A stretch of DNA of 52,763 bases, taken from positions 1-52,763 of the forward strand of contig ONHZ01000020.1 of the NCBI GenBank assembly GCA_900317755.1, given 5' to 3'. The notes beneath the pieces were generated by a model. It saw nothing but the letters and a program-made list of their open reading frames with translations. It did no database searches and was not told where the DNA came from. The position numbers were made by a program, and so were the translations under genes. The DNA is from an uncultured Lachnospiraceae bacterium. Lineage in GTDB: Bacteria > Bacillota > Clostridia > Lachnospirales > Lachnospiraceae. Below, in pieces: positions 26,102 to 36,484 of the stretch. Within the stretch, counting starts at the first letter, position 1. Every line of letters begins with the position of its first letter.

Positions 26102-27940
26102 TTGAAACAGCAGAACAGACATACAGGAATCGGACTATATATTTTCCTGATAGTTCTTTTTATTATTATTTGGTATGCTTTTTCCGGTTCCAAGACTTCG
26201 AATTATTCAATGAATTCTTTTAAGAAGGACCTGAAGAACGAGGATGTTACCTCCGTTACGATCAAGCAGAATTCAGAGGTTCCGACAGGTTCCGCTGTCG
26301 TTCACCTGAAGGCAGATACGAATGATTACACCATTTACCTTTCAGATGTAAATGCATTCCAGGACTATCTTGATGACCAGGATTTTACCCATTATACGGT
26401 AAATGATGTTCCTCATGACGGCTGGTTCTTACAGTTCCTGCCTCTCCTTCTTGTGATTGCGCTGATGTTCATCTTATTCACCATGATTATCAGCTCGCAG
26501 CAGGCGCAGGTCGGCGGTACGAATTCACGTATGATGAATTTTGGCAAGAGCCGTGCAAAGATGACCACGAAGGAGGACAACCATGTCCGCTTCAAGGATG
26601 TTGCAGGTCTTGAGGAAGAGAAAGAGGAGTTAGGTGAGGTCGTTGATTTCCTGAAGGAACCTGGCAAATATACCTCAGTTGGTGCGAGGATTCCAAAGGG
26701 ACTTTTACTTGAGGGCCCTCCAGGAACAGGAAAGACGCTCCTTGCAAGGGCTATTGCCGGTGAGGCTGGCGTACCTTTCTTCTTTATTTCCGGCTCAGAT
26801 TTTATGGAGATGTTTGTCGGTGTCGGCGCATCAAGAGTCAGGGATCTTTTCTCAGAAGCAAAAAAGCATTCTCCATGTATTATATTTATCGATGAAATTG
26901 ATGCGATTGCACGTCAGAGAGGATCAGGTCTTGGCGGTGGCCATGATGAGAGAGAGCAGACGTTAAACCAGATTCTTGTCGAGATGGACGGCTTTGCCGT
27001 AAATGAAGGCATCATCGTTCTTGCTGCGACAAACCGTGTTGATATCCTTGATCCGGCTATCCTTCGTCCGGGCCGTTTTGACAGGAAGATTTATGTCGGC
27101 CGTCCTGACAGAAAGGGCAGGGAAGAGATACTGAAGGTTCATTCCAATAATAAGCCGCTTGGTGATGATGTGGATCTTGGACAGATCGCCCAGACTACCG
27201 TCGGATTTTCAGGTGCAGACCTTGAGAACCTCATGAACGAGGCAGCCATCAAGGCTGCAAAGTCAAACCGTGCCTATATTACCCAGGAAGATATCAAGCA
27301 GTCTTTCGTAAAGGTTGGAATCGGTACAGAGAAGAAGTCCCGTGTCGTTTCTGAAAGGGACAAGAAGATTACTGCATACCACGAATCAGGTCACGCTATT
27401 CTTTATCATGTTCTTCCGCTTGTCGGACCTGTTTATACAGTTTCCATTATTCCTACGGGTCCTGGTGCTGCAGGGTATACGATGGCGCTTCCGGACAAGG
27501 ACAAGATCTTCGAGACAAAGGAAGAGATGCTTGAGAACATCACTGTCGCAATGGGCGGCAGAGTCGCTGAGGAAATTATTTTTGGCGATGTCACAGGCGG
27601 TGCTTCGCAGGACATTAAGGAAGCCACAAAGACAGCCAAGGACATGGTGACAAAGTATGGCATGTCTGACGAGCTTGGTCCGATCTGCTACCATGAGGAG
27701 AGCGATGAGGTCTTCCTTGGCCGTGATTATGGTCATGTGAAGGGCTACAGCGATGAGGTTTCATCCCTTATAGATAAAGAAACCAGACGTATCATAGATG
27801 AATGCTATGACAGGGCAAAGAAGATCATTACAGAGCACAGGCAGGTTCTTGACAACTGCGCAAACCTTCTTCTTGAAAAGGAGAAAATCGGCAGGGAAGA
27901 ATTTGAAGCACTTTTTGAGGACAAGGCAGTAAATGAATAA
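26102..27940 (+). CDS. ftsH: ATP-dependent zinc metalloprotease FtsH
   Basis: 612 residues, starting at TTG 26102, 15 bases after hpt. Membrane helices lie at about 10-28 and 111-130, enclosing a small periplasmic-side domain. The AAA module has Walker A GPPGTGKT (205-212), Walker [13 protein letters not shown] and the second region of homology near [19 protein letters not shown]. The M41 protease has the zinc motif HESGH (427-431) and the third ligand in the VTGGASQDI region. FtsH forms a membrane hexamer that degrades misfolded membrane proteins and short-lived regulators. Length is typical. The last 8 bases overlap the GH13 gene. Confidence 0.98.
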   Translation: MKQQNRHTGIGLYIFLIVLFIIIWYAFSGSKTSNYSMNSFKKDLKNEDVTSVTIKQNSEVPTGSAVVHLKADTNDYTIYLSDVNAFQDYLDDQDFTHYTVNDVPHDGWFLQFLPLLLVIALMFILFTMIISSQQAQVGGTNSRMMNFGKSRAKMTTKEDNHVRFKDVAGLEEEKEELGEVVDFLKEPGKYTSVGARIPKGLLLEGPPGTGKTLLARAIAGEAGVPFFFISGSDFMEMFVGVGASRVRDLFSEAKKHSPCIIFIDEIDAIARQRGSGLGGGHDEREQTLNQILVEMDGFAVNEGIIVLAATNRVDILDPAILRPGRFDRKIYVGRPDRKGREEILKVHSNNKPLGDDVDLGQIAQTTVGFSGADLENLMNEAAIKAAKSNRAYITQEDIKQSFVKVGIGTEKKSRVVSERDKKITAYHESGHAILYHVLPLVGPVYTVSIIPTGPGAAGYTMALPDKDKIFETKEEMLENITVAMGGRVAEEIIFGDVTGGASQDIKEATKTAKDMVTKYGMSDELGPICYHEESDEVFLGRDYGHVKGYSDEVSSLIDKETRRIIDECYDRAKKIITEHRQVLDNCANLLLEKEKIGREEFEALFEDKAVNE

Positions 27941-29972
27941 AGATGCAATATTTTCCGACGGTACAAGGGAGTTTCGGTACCCAGTAGAGCCTATGCCCGG
28001 AGACCGGGTTACCATCAGGCTTCGGATGAAGCATCTTGACAAAGGTGTGCCATTCTTAAGGTCGAGAAATTTCGATGCAAAGATGATCCTCGATACAGAG
28101 ACCGATGAATTTGACTATTACAGGGCAAATATCCAGGTCGCAGAGCATCCGATCGAGTATTGTTTTCATATTATTTCAAAAGAGACATCTGAAAGCATAT
28201 TTTTTGACAGATACGGGGTTTCAAGCTATGAAAGGCCTGAATATACCTTCAGAATCGTTCCAGGTTTTCAGACGCCGGAATGGGCAAATGGCGCTGTCAT
28301 CTACCAGATCTTAGTTGACAGATTCTGTAATGGCGATCCGTCAAATGACGTGTGTGACTGCGAATATCATTATATTGATACCTATGCGCACAAAGTAGAG
28401 GACTGGAACCAGAACCCTGCGAATTTTGATGTTGCAAACTTCTATGGCGGTGATCTGGAAGGCGTAAAGCAGAGGCTTTATTACCTGAAGGGGCTCGGCG
28501 TCGAAGTCATATATTTTAATCCGCTGTTTGTTTCACCTTCGAATCACAAATACGATACCCAGGATTATGATTACATAGATCCGCATTATGGCAGGATTAT
28601 TGAAGATGGCGGCGATGCATTAAATCAGGGAGATACGGATAACAGGCACGCCACACGCTATATCAACAGAGTAGTCAACCAGAAGAATCTCGAAGCATCG
28701 AATAAGTTTTTTGCGGATTTTGTAAGGCTGTGCCATGAAAAGGGTATCAGGGTCATCATTGACGGCGTGTTCAATCACTGCGGTTCATTCAATAAATGGC
28801 TTGACAGGGAAAGAATCTATGAGGGCTTCGAAGGCTATTCAGAAGGTGCCTTTGTTTCAAAGGAAAGTCCATACCATGATTATTTTTCTTTCCTGCCCGA
28901 AGGAAAGTGGCCATATAATAAAGAATATGATGGCTGGTGGGGACATGACACGCTGCCGAAATTAAACTATGAGGGCTCTGAAAAACTCATGAATTATATT
29001 CTCCACATTGCAGCAAAGTGGGTTTCACCTCCATACAACTGTGATGGCTGGAGACTTGATATGGCGGCAGACCTCGGACATTCTGAGGCTTTCAATCATC
29101 ACTTCTGGCATCTATTCAGGGACGCTGTAAAGAAGGCGAATCCGAATGCTGTCATCTTAGCGGAGCACTATGGTGATGCAAAGAGCTGGCTGAAAGGTGA
29201 CCAGTGGGATACCATCATGAATTACAGTGCATTCATGGAACCTGTTTCATTCTTCCTTACAGGCATGGAAAAGCATTCTGATGAGAAGGATGATTCTGCA
29301 CTGGGCGATGGAAAGAGATTTGAATTTTCCATGCGTCATTTTATGGCGCAGTTTATGACACCATCTCTTTATTGTGCGATGAATGAACTCTCGAACCATG
29401 ACCACTCGAGATTTCTTACCAGAACAAACCACAAGGTGGGCCGTGTACAGACTTTAGGCTCTGCCGCTGCGGATGAAGGCGTGAACAAGGCAGTCCTGAA
29501 GGAAGCGACTGTTCTTCAGATGACATGGCCTGGTGCACCTACTATTTATTATGGCGATGAGGCCGGGGTATGCGGATTTACCGATCCTGATAACAGGCGT
29601 ACATATCCCTGGGGACATGCTGATTATGACCTTATTGATTTCTTCAGGGATGCGATCGCTTTGCACAGGCTGAATCCTGCACTCGTAAAGGGTTCGTTTA
29701 TTTTTCTTGAAACGGGTCAGAATTTCGTCTCTTATGGCAGATTCACCCGTGACCAGAAGATGGTAATCGCCATTAATTCTGCGGGGTATCAGATAGAAGA
29801 AGACATTCCTGTTTGGAAGGCTGAGGTTCCGGAGAATACCAAAATTGAGCGGATTTTCTTGACTTGTGACAGGTTTTATTCTATTATGCCCGAGGATTTT
29901 GAAGTAAAAGGCGGAAACCTTCACGTTTCAATTCCTCCATTTGGAGCAGTAGTATTCAGAAAGAATCTTTGA
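27933..29972 (+). CDS. GH13 alpha-glycosidase (neopullulanase/maltogenic amylase-like)
   Basis: 679 residues with no signal peptide, so cytoplasmic. An N-terminal beta domain (1-110) is of the CBM34 or similar type. The TIM barrel carries the four GH13 regions: DGVFNHCG (I, 278-285), GWRLDMAAD with nucleophile D376 (II), ILAEHYGD with acid E411 (III) and LSNHDHSR with D490 (IV). Conserved region V is seen near [12 protein letters not shown]-terminal beta domain closes. It should cut imported alpha-1,4 or alpha-1,6 oligosaccharides. The start overlaps ftsH by 8 bases, an unusual partner. Subfamily and exact product cannot be fixed by eye. Confidence 0.9.
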   Translation: MNKDAIFSDGTREFRYPVEPMPGDRVTIRLRMKHLDKGVPFLRSRNFDAKMILDTETDEFDYYRANIQVAEHPIEYCFHIISKETSESIFFDRYGVSSYERPEYTFRIVPGFQTPEWANGAVIYQILVDRFCNGDPSNDVCDCEYHYIDTYAHKVEDWNQNPANFDVANFYGGDLEGVKQRLYYLKGLGVEVIYFNPLFVSPSNHKYDTQDYDYIDPHYGRIIEDGGDALNQGDTDNRHATRYINRVVNQKNLEASNKFFADFVRLCHEKGIRVIIDGVFNHCGSFNKWLDRERIYEGFEGYSEGAFVSKESPYHDYFSFLPEGKWPYNKEYDGWWGHDTLPKLNYEGSEKLMNYILHIAAKWVSPPYNCDGWRLDMAADLGHSEAFNHHFWHLFRDAVKKANPNAVILAEHYGDAKSWLKGDQWDTIMNYSAFMEPVSFFLTGMEKHSDEKDDSALGDGKRFEFSMRHFMAQFMTPSLYCAMNELSNHDHSRFLTRTNHKVGRVQTLGSAAADEGVNKAVLKEATVLQMTWPGAPTIYYGDEAGVCGFTDPDNRRTYPWGHADYDLIDFFRDAIALHRLNPALVKGSFIFLETGQNFVSYGRFTRDQKMVIAINSAGYQIEEDIPVWKAEVPENTKIERIFLTCDRFYSIMPEDFEVKGGNLHVSIPPFGAVVFRKNL

Positions 29973-29986
29973 AAGGATCTTATAAA

Positions 29987-30802
29987 ATGACGAACGAACA
30001 ACTTGCTGAGAAAGCTCTTGAAATAAGAAAGGACATCATAGAAGAGGTATTTCATGCTTCTTCAGGTCATCCGGGCGGATCTCTTTCGGCAGCAGACTTA
30101 TTTACTTTTTTATATTTTGAAGAATTAAATGTTGACCCGAAGAATCCTGATGATCCGGACAGGGACCGTTTCGTGCTTTCAAAGGGACATACCTGCCCTG
30201 GACTTTATGGTGCACTTGCTGAAAGAGGATTTTTCCCAAAGGAGGATTTGAAGACCTTCCGCCACATTGGCTCATACCTTCAGGGACATCCTGATATGAA
30301 GGGCACACCGGGCATCGATATGTCTTCCGGTTCTCTCGGACAGGGCGTTTCTGCTGCAAATGGCATGGCCATTTCTGCAAAGATCTATCACAAGGATTAC
30401 CGTGTGTATACGCTTCTCGGAGATGGCGAAATAGAAGAAGGCCAGGTATGGGAGGCAGCCATGTTTGCAGGCAGCCATCATCTTGACAATATCTGCTATA
30501 TCGTTGACAACAATAATCTTCAGATTGATGGCGAGATTTCTTCCGTGAATTCTCCATATCCTATTGACAAGAAATTCGAAGCCTTCAATTTCCATACCAT
30601 AAATATTAATGGTCATGATTTTGATGAGATGAGAAGGGCTTTTGCTGAAGCAAAGGCCACAAAGGGAATGCCAACTGTCATCATTGCAAAGACGATAAAG
30701 GGCAAGGGCGTTTCATTCATGGAGAATAATGCCGGCTGGCATGGCAAGGCACCAAATGAGGAAGAATACAATATTGCAATGAAGGAGCTTTCAAATGTCT
30801 GA
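29987..30802 (+). CDS. Transketolase, N-terminal subunit
   Basis: 271 residues from ATG 29987, with GAAAGGATC before it. It holds the thiamine-diphosphate half: ASSGHPGGSLSAADLFTFLYF, DRFVLSKGHTCPGLYGAL, MSSGSLGQGVSAANGMA, and the ThDP/Mg motif GDGEIEEGQVWEAAMFA followed by DNNNLQIDG. Split transketolases of this kind are common in Clostridia and archaea; the partner half follows with an 8-base overlap. Together they move two-carbon units in the non-oxidative pentose phosphate pathway, in the cytoplasm. Length is typical of the split form. Confidence 0.96.
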   Translation: MTNEQLAEKALEIRKDIIEEVFHASSGHPGGSLSAADLFTFLYFEELNVDPKNPDDPDRDRFVLSKGHTCPGLYGALAERGFFPKEDLKTFRHIGSYLQGHPDMKGTPGIDMSSGSLGQGVSAANGMAISAKIYHKDYRVYTLLGDGEIEEGQVWEAAMFAGSHHLDNICYIVDNNNLQIDGEISSVNSPYPIDKKFEAFNFHTININGHDFDEMRRAFAEAKATKGMPTVIIAKTIKGKGVSFMENNAGWHGKAPNEEEYNIAMKELSNV

Positions 30803-31736
30803 TAAGAAGATAGCCACAAGGGATAGTTACGGAAAAGCTTTGGTAGAGCTTGGTGAGAAGCATGATGATATCATTGTCATGGATGCTGACCTTGCAGAGT
30901 CAACGAGGACGGGAAAGTTCAAGGATAAGTTCCCGGAGAGATTCATTGACTGCGGCATAGAGGAAGCAAATGAGATGTCTATGGCAGCAGGAATTGCTGC
31001 TACTGGAAAAACAGTATTTGCAAGCTCTTTTGCCATGTTTGCAGCAGGCCGTGCTTTTGAGCAGATCAGGAATTCTATTGCCTATCCGCATCTTAATGTA
31101 AAAATCGGCGCCAGCCATGCAGGCATTTCCGTTGGCGAGGATGGTGCGACACACCAGTGCTGTGAGGATATCGCAATTATGCGTGCGATTCCTGGCATGG
31201 TCGTCATCAATCCTGCAGATGATGTAGAAGCAAGGGCTGCAGTGAAGGCAGCTTATGAATATGACGGACCGGTTTATCTACGATTCGGCCGTCTTGCAGT
31301 TCCTGTAATTTTTGATGAAAATGATTTCAAATTTGAAATAGGAAAGGGCAAGCTTCTTCGTGAAGGAAAGAATGTCACACTTATCGCAACAGGCCTTATG
31401 GTAAATGAGGCACTCGGTGCAGCTGAGATTCTTTCAGCATCGGGTATCGACTGTGAAGTCATCGATATTGCTACCATCAAGCCAATCGACAGGGACATCA
31501 TAGTGAATTCTGCAAGGAAGACTGGAAAGGTCGTTACTGTAGAAGAGCATTCCATTGTTGGCGGACTTGGTTCTGCAGTAGCTGAGGTTCTTTCTGAAGA
31601 GTGCCCGACGAAACTTAAGAGAATAGGTATCTACGACAGGTTTGGTTTTTCCGGTCCTGCCAATAATTTATTAAAAGAATTCGGTCTTACAAAAGAGCCG
31701 GTTGCAGAGGCGGTTTCTGCATTTGTCAGGGGCTGA
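30795..31736 (+). CDS. Transketolase, C-terminal subunit
   Basis: 313 residues, overlapping the N-terminal subunit by 8 bases, so the two are made at equal rates. It has the pyrimidine-binding domain (MDADLAESTRTGKF, then the catalytic glutamate in CGIEEANEMSMAAGIA, FASSFAMFAAGRAFEQIRNS, ASHAGISVGEDGATHQCCED) and the C-terminal domain (VTLIATGLMVNEALGAAEIL, VEEHSIVGGLGSAVAEV). All blocks expected for the family are present. It acts only with the N-terminal partner. Confidence 0.96.
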   Translation: MSDKKIATRDSYGKALVELGEKHDDIIVMDADLAESTRTGKFKDKFPERFIDCGIEEANEMSMAAGIAATGKTVFASSFAMFAAGRAFEQIRNSIAYPHLNVKIGASHAGISVGEDGATHQCCEDIAIMRAIPGMVVINPADDVEARAAVKAAYEYDGPVYLRFGRLAVPVIFDENDFKFEIGKGKLLREGKNVTLIATGLMVNEALGAAEILSASGIDCEVIDIATIKPIDRDIIVNSARKTGKVVTVEEHSIVGGLGSAVAEVLSEECPTKLKRIGIYDRFGFSGPANNLLKEFGLTKEPVAEAVSAFVRG

Positions 31737-31763
31737 AGCTAAGGTCAGGGGGAAATTTAGTAT

Positions 31764-32852
31764 ATGCGCCTTATTCATACGGCCGATTTGCATATTGATT
31801 CAAAGATGCAGACAAACTTTGATCCTGCAAAGGCAAAGATCCGCAAGGATGAACTTCTGCAGTCCTTTGAAAATATGGTCTCGTACGCTTCGTCGAATGG
31901 GGTCTCAGTTATTATGCTTTCCGGTGACCTTTTCGATAAGACGCATGTAAAGAAGACTGCCCGTGAGCGGGTAATGTCTGCGATTGATGATCACCCGGAT
32001 ATTGATTTTCTATACATTAAAGGAAATCACGACAATGCCGACTTTATCGAGGATTCAGGCGAAATAGAAATCCCTTCGAATTTTAAATTATTCAGTGCCG
32101 ATGAGTGGACTTCCTATACCTACGATGATGTTGTGATTACGGGTCGTGAGCTGACGGAAGAAAATGCCAGGAATCTCTCCGGCAATCTTGTCCTTGACAG
32201 GACGAAGATAAATATCGTAATGCTCCATGGTCAGGTTTCAGAGACCTTTAATGGGGTTCAGAATCCAATTGTAATTCCTGATTTCAGAAATAAAAATATC
32301 GACTATCTCGCACTCGGTCATATTCATAAATACCAGCTTGAAAAGCTGGATGACAGGGGCGTATGGTGCTACCCTGGCTGTCTTGAGGGCAGAGGCTTTG
32401 ATGAATGCGGGGAAAAGGGCTTTGTCCTCCTTGATGCAGAGGGTGGAAAGATCAGAACTGAATTTATCCCTTCTTCCATCAGGATTTTTCATGAGGAGGA
32501 ACTTATTGTAAATCCTGAAATGACCATGTCTGATATTATCTCAAATGCAGAGGAACTGCTTTCAGATATTCCCGAAAAAGATATTGTAAAGTTGGTGTTA
32601 AAAGGCGAGATCAATACCGATTTTGATATTGATCTGGATCGTATTCTACGTACATTTTCTGAAAGATTTTTCTTTTTTAAGGTATATGACCAGACTGTCA
32701 TACATGTTGATTATGACAGCTTTATTAATGACAGGTCACTGAAGGGTGAATTCGTCCGTCTTGTCCGGGATGAAGAGCTTTCTGAGGATGAAAAAGGAAA
32801 AATCATTGACCTTGGGATCCGTGCGATTTTAGGAGAGGAGATAGAAGAATGA
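31764..32852 (+). CDS. SbcD/YhaO-like DNA exonuclease subunit
   Basis: 362 residues. A calcineurin-type phosphoesterase domain shows all metal motifs: HTADLHIDS, LSGDLFD, IKGNHDNAD, MLHGQVS and LGHIHKYQ. The C-terminal part (about 245-362) is a capping and partner-binding domain. Such proteins pair with an SMC-like ATPase to cut DNA ends, hairpins and protein-blocked ends. The partner gene starts inside the stop codon (ATGA). Because that partner has a membrane hairpin, the pair resembles B. subtilis YhaO-YhaN more than classical SbcD-SbcC. ATG 31764 has GGGGGAAAT upstream. Confidence 0.9.
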   Translation: MRLIHTADLHIDSKMQTNFDPAKAKIRKDELLQSFENMVSYASSNGVSVIMLSGDLFDKTHVKKTARERVMSAIDDHPDIDFLYIKGNHDNADFIEDSGEIEIPSNFKLFSADEWTSYTYDDVVITGRELTEENARNLSGNLVLDRTKINIVMLHGQVSETFNGVQNPIVIPDFRNKNIDYLALGHIHKYQLEKLDDRGVWCYPGCLEGRGFDECGEKGFVLLDAEGGKIRTEFIPSSIRIFHEEELIVNPEMTMSDIISNAEELLSDIPEKDIVKLVLKGEINTDFDIDLDRILRTFSERFFFFKVYDQTVIHVDYDSFINDRSLKGEFVRLVRDEELSEDEKGKIIDLGIRAILGEEIEE

Positions 32853-35500
32853 AAATAATTTCCTGTCATATCTCTTCTTTTGGAAAAATAAAAGACCAGT
32901 CATTTGATTTTTCTGATGGCATAAGTGTTTTTCATCAGGAAAACGGCTGGGGAAAGACGACTTTTGCAAATTTCCTTAAGGCGATGTTTTTTGGACTTCC
33001 GTATTCAAGAAGCACAAAGACGCTTACAGAAAGGGAGCATTTCATGCCATGGGACGAGACGGTCTTTGGAGGCAGTCTCGTATTTTCTGAAGGGGATAAA
33101 ATATATAGGATTGAAAGAACCTTTGGTAAAAAAGATAAAGATGATACGTTTAAACTTTTTGATGAAGGCACTGGTCTTGAATCTAAAGATTATTCGTCCA
33201 ATATCGGAGAAGAATTATTTTTAGTTGACAGGGATTCCTTCGAAAGAACGGTTTTCTTTCCACAGAATGCATTATCTACAGGCATGACATCATCGATGAA
33301 TGCAAAGCTTGGTGATCTTTCAAGTGCAAAGGATGATATCAATAAATTCGATACTGCCCTGGAGAAGCTTACTGAAGCAAAGAAAAAATATATTAATAAC
33401 AGCAAGGTCAATCCCGGCCGTATCCAGAAAATCAGGAAAGATATTAGTGAGGCCAGGGAAGCGCAGGACAGGCTGCCGATTCTTGATGAAGCATACAATA
33501 AACAGAAAGATCTTCTTGCTGAAAGACGAAATGATTTAGCTGGTCTTGAGGCAGAGAAAAAAGATATTGCCGGAAAGATTGCACGCCAGTCCTTAAGAGA
33601 ACAGAAGCTTGGAGAGATCAAGGCAAAAGAAAATACGCATGAGAAGACGAAGGCTGAATTAAAGGATCTTTCTGACTTCTTCAAAAATGATGTTCCATCA
33701 GACGAGGAAATTGTAAATATTGAGAATGAAGAGCGTGAAGCTGAAGGCTTAAAGAAGAAGCTTGAGCAGATCAAAAGCACGAATGTCTCTCCTGAAAAGA
33801 AGGTCCAGCTTAATAGTCTCTTTCCAATCGGCGAGCTTTCAGATGAGGATATGCAGTCCCTTCGTGATGAAGAAGCAAGGATAAGGGAGTTAAAGGCGAA
33901 GAGCTCTGAAATGGCGCTCTCTTCCGATGATGTGAAAAAATTAAAAGACCTTCGAAGCTTCTTTTCCCGCCATACCCCGACAGATGAAGAAATTTCCACA
34001 ATGCAGACGCTTGGCAATGCCCTGAGCAAGTATGATGGAAAGATTCAGACATTAAGAGACCAGTATGAAGGCGCAAAGGCAAAGGAAGAGGAATTCTCGA
34101 ATTCCCGCAGCAGGGATAAGAGCAGGCTTTCAGCACTTTTTGTGGTACTTGCAATCATTGCGGTTGGTTCTGCAGCACTATTCATTTTCTTTAAATATTT
34201 TATTTTTGCAGGCGCATTCTTAATTGCTGCCGCGGCTCTCGGCATTCTTGCATTTATCTTTTCAAGAAAAGTCAAAAAGGATTACGAGGATGAGAGAGAT
34301 GCGCTTAAGAAGAAGACAGATGAAGCTTTTGCCGCATACATAGCGGCAAAAAATGAAAAAGAGGGCTCGGTAAATGACCTGAAAGCCTTTCTTTCGAATT
34401 ATCTTGTCACGCCTACCCTTGATTTTCAGGACATGATCAATGAGATCAGGGATAATGCGAATTTACTCAAGGTCCTTTCAGAAGAAGAGAAAAAGCATAT
34501 TGATAATAGCTCTGCCCTTCTTGATGAGCTTTCAAATACTACGCTGAAGCTGAATTCCCATCTTTCGTCCTTCGCAGAAGTTTATGGACTTGACCCTACA
34601 TCCGGGGACAATGCGCATAAGATTATCAGCATGTTATCAGAAGACAGGCTTTTATACCAGAGAGTAAAGACCGAGGAGAGGGAAAAGAAGAACTATTCGA
34701 CGGATCTTTCTGTAAAGGAAAGAGAAGTATTAGCATTTATCAAACGTTTTATTTCAGAGCCGAGCGAGAAGGCAATAGATGATATTTCTGTCATCAGGAC
34801 AAAAAAGATAAATTACGAAGCGGCAAAGAGCAGGCTCTCGACAGAGGAGGAAGAACTTGAAAAAATCGTCCTCCCTGAGGATGAAAAAGTATCAGTCAAT
34901 GAGCTGCAGGAGAGAGAGGAGGAAATCGATAAGAAGATTTCTGACCTTCATCATATTTTAGAGCAGGAGCAGCAGACGCTCGATAAAGACAGTGAAGATT
35001 ACAGCACGATTCAGGATATGGCGGACACGCTTTCAAATCTTCAGGAAGAGCTTTCAGAGGCTGAAAAGCGATACAATATCATCGAGAAGACAGAAAATTA
35101 TCTTATCAAGGCGAAAGAAAATTTCCTTGCCAGATATATGAGTCCTGTCAGGGCAGCACTGAAAAAATACCTTTCATCAATTGATAAGGATTACGAGTCG
35201 GGCAATGAAAAGATTATTCTTGATATGGACCTGAATGTTTCTGTTGAGGCCTATGGACAGACCCACAGGAGGGAATACCTTTCTGGCGGCCAGTCGGATC
35301 TTTCAAATCTCGCAGTCAGATTTGCACTCTTAGATGTGCTTTTTACGAATGAAAAGCCTGTCCTTGTCCTCGATGATCCTTTCGTAAATCTCGATGACAA
35401 GAAGATAAATTCAGCAGAAGAGCTTCTGAAAAAGGCATCTGAAGAGTATCAGATCATTTATTTTACCTGTCATGAAAGCCGTGCATTAAACATTGGATAA
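32849..35500 (+). CDS. SMC-like ATPase, YhaN/SbcC type, with membrane hairpin
   Basis: 883 residues. The ATPase halves are N- and C-terminal: P-loop ENGWGKTT (31-38), signature YLSGGQSDLSNLAVRFALLDVL and Walker B VLVLDDPFVNLD. Between them run two long coiled-coil arms rich in Glu, Lys and Asp. At about 430-475 the coiled coil is broken by two membrane helices (LFVVLAIIAVGSAALFIF and AGAFLIAAAALGILAFIF), where SbcC has its zinc hook. A membrane-anchored apex is the mark of YhaN proteins. With the SbcD-like partner it would form a DNA end-processing complex held at the membrane. Start ATG 32849 overlaps the previous stop. Confidence 0.88.
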   Translation: MKIISCHISSFGKIKDQSFDFSDGISVFHQENGWGKTTFANFLKAMFFGLPYSRSTKTLTEREHFMPWDETVFGGSLVFSEGDKIYRIERTFGKKDKDDTFKLFDEGTGLESKDYSSNIGEELFLVDRDSFERTVFFPQNALSTGMTSSMNAKLGDLSSAKDDINKFDTALEKLTEAKKKYINNSKVNPGRIQKIRKDISEAREAQDRLPILDEAYNKQKDLLAERRNDLAGLEAEKKDIAGKIARQSLREQKLGEIKAKENTHEKTKAELKDLSDFFKNDVPSDEEIVNIENEEREAEGLKKKLEQIKSTNVSPEKKVQLNSLFPIGELSDEDMQSLRDEEARIRELKAKSSEMALSSDDVKKLKDLRSFFSRHTPTDEEISTMQTLGNALSKYDGKIQTLRDQYEGAKAKEEEFSNSRSRDKSRLSALFVVLAIIAVGSAALFIFFKYFIFAGAFLIAAAALGILAFIFSRKVKKDYEDERDALKKKTDEAFAAYIAAKNEKEGSVNDLKAFLSNYLVTPTLDFQDMINEIRDNANLLKVLSEEEKKHIDNSSALLDELSNTTLKLNSHLSSFAEVYGLDPTSGDNAHKIISMLSEDRLLYQRVKTEEREKKNYSTDLSVKEREVLAFIKRFISEPSEKAIDDISVIRTKKINYEAAKSRLSTEEEELEKIVLPEDEKVSVNELQEREEEIDKKISDLHHILEQEQQTLDKDSEDYSTIQDMADTLSNLQEELSEAEKRYNIIEKTENYLIKAKENFLARYMSPVRAALKKYLSSIDKDYESGNEKIILDMDLNVSVEAYGQTHRREYLSGGQSDLSNLAVRFALLDVLFTNEKPVLVLDDPFVNLDDKKINSAEELLKKASEEYQIIYFTCHESRALNIG

Positions 35501-36287
35501 TAATAAAAAAGACCTTCCAATCGCTGTATTCGACTCTGGTGTCGGTGGAATTTCGGTGCTCAAAGAGGCTGTAAAGATAATGCCAAATGAAGATTTCTAT
35601 TTCTTTGGTGATTCAAAAAATGCGCCCTATGGAACGAAGACCACTGATGAAGTGAGAAAACTTACATTAGGGCATGTAAATGATTTTCTGAATATGGGCA
35701 TTAAGGGTCTTTGCATTGCCTGCAATACAGCGACATCTGCGGCTGTGCGCGTGCTCCGCGGAATGTATCCCGACCTGCCTATTGTCGGAATCGAGCCTGC
35801 AGTAAAGCCTGCAGCAACCTTCATGGTTCACCCGTCTGTTTTAGTGATGGCAACGCCTATGACCATTCACGGTGGAAAGCTCAGGCATCTGATTGATAAG
35901 TTTGGCGCGGATGCGGATATTCATCTTCTTTCCTGTCCTGGACTGATGGAATTCGTTGAATCCGGCCGGACAGAAGATCCGCTCTTTATCCCGTTTCTTG
36001 AGTCACTTCTGTACGAATACAGTATCAATAATCCAAACCGTACAAAGATCGATGCAGTTGTCACAGGCTGCACGCACTATCCCTTTGCGGCTAAGGAAAT
36101 TCTTTCGGTCTTAGGCCCCGACGTCCGTCTCTTCGATGGCGGCGAAGGTACCGCCCGCGAACTTAAGCGCCGTCTCGCCGTCGCAGACCTCCTCCGCGAT
36201 ACTTCCCATAAAGGCACCGTTACCTTCGAGATGAGTGCCGGGGGCGACGCAAAGCTTAAGCTATGCAGGAGACTGCTGAAAAGTTAA
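35493..36287 (+). CDS. murI: Glutamate racemase
   Basis: 264 residues starting at TTG 35493, inside the end of the ATPase gene; no better start preserves the N-terminus. The enzyme makes D-glutamate for peptidoglycan. Active-site blocks are AVFDSGVGGISVLKE, the first catalytic cysteine C77 in CIACNTATSAA and the second in VVTGCTHYPF. FFGDSKNAPYGTKT, typical of the family, is also present. It is the last gene of the long operon and is followed by a GC-rich terminator. Confidence 0.95.
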   Translation: MDNNKKDLPIAVFDSGVGGISVLKEAVKIMPNEDFYFFGDSKNAPYGTKTTDEVRKLTLGHVNDFLNMGIKGLCIACNTATSAAVRVLRGMYPDLPIVGIEPAVKPAATFMVHPSVLVMATPMTIHGGKLRHLIDKFGADADIHLLSCPGLMEFVESGRTEDPLFIPFLESLLYEYSINNPNRTKIDAVVTGCTHYPFAAKEILSVLGPDVRLFDGGEGTARELKRRLAVADLLRDTSHKGTVTFEMSAGGDAKLKLCRRLLKS

Positions 36288-36320
36288 TTGCACACTCGCT
36301 CCCGCACGGACAATGCTGTC

Positions 36321-36353
36321 TCACGCGAGGCGCCTCGCGGCTTCGTGATTTTT
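36321..36353 (+). terminator. GC-rich terminator after murI
   Basis: A compound hairpin: TCACG...CGTGA outside, containing the perfect 16-base palindrome CGCGAGGCGCCTCGCG (36324-36339), followed by ATTTTT. Its GC content is far above the surroundings. Confidence 0.65.
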
Positions 36354-36391
36354 GCGACGTGAGTATTACGGAAAAAATCTTCATTGAAATG

Positions 36392-36420
36392 TTGAGTTTT
36401 GCACCGAGATAGGTTACAAT
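36392..36420 (+). promoter_or_regulatory. Promoter of hpf
   Basis: TTGAGT (36392-36397), 17-base spacer, TACAAT (36415-36420). The start site would be near 36427, inside the first leader hairpin. Confidence 0.6.
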
Positions 36421-36423
36421 AAA

Positions 36424-36484
36424 TTTACTTTAGAAAGTAAAAAAGATGCGCAGAATTACCCGTTTTACGCATCTAAAAATATAG
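36424..36484 (+). promoter_or_regulatory. Structured leader of hpf
   Basis: Two hairpins: TTTACTTT-AG-AAAGTAAA (36424-36441) and AGATGCG/CGCATCT (36444-36450 with 36478-36484, 27-base loop). The second ends 17 bases before the AAAAGGGGGC ribosome site. No known riboswitch class was recognised. Confidence 0.4.

Noticed and set aside
33190-34029. 279-aa minus-strand frame, Ser/Phe rich
   Set aside because: Antisense shadow of the Glu/Lys-rich coiled coil of the YhaN-like gene; no ribosome site, no family.
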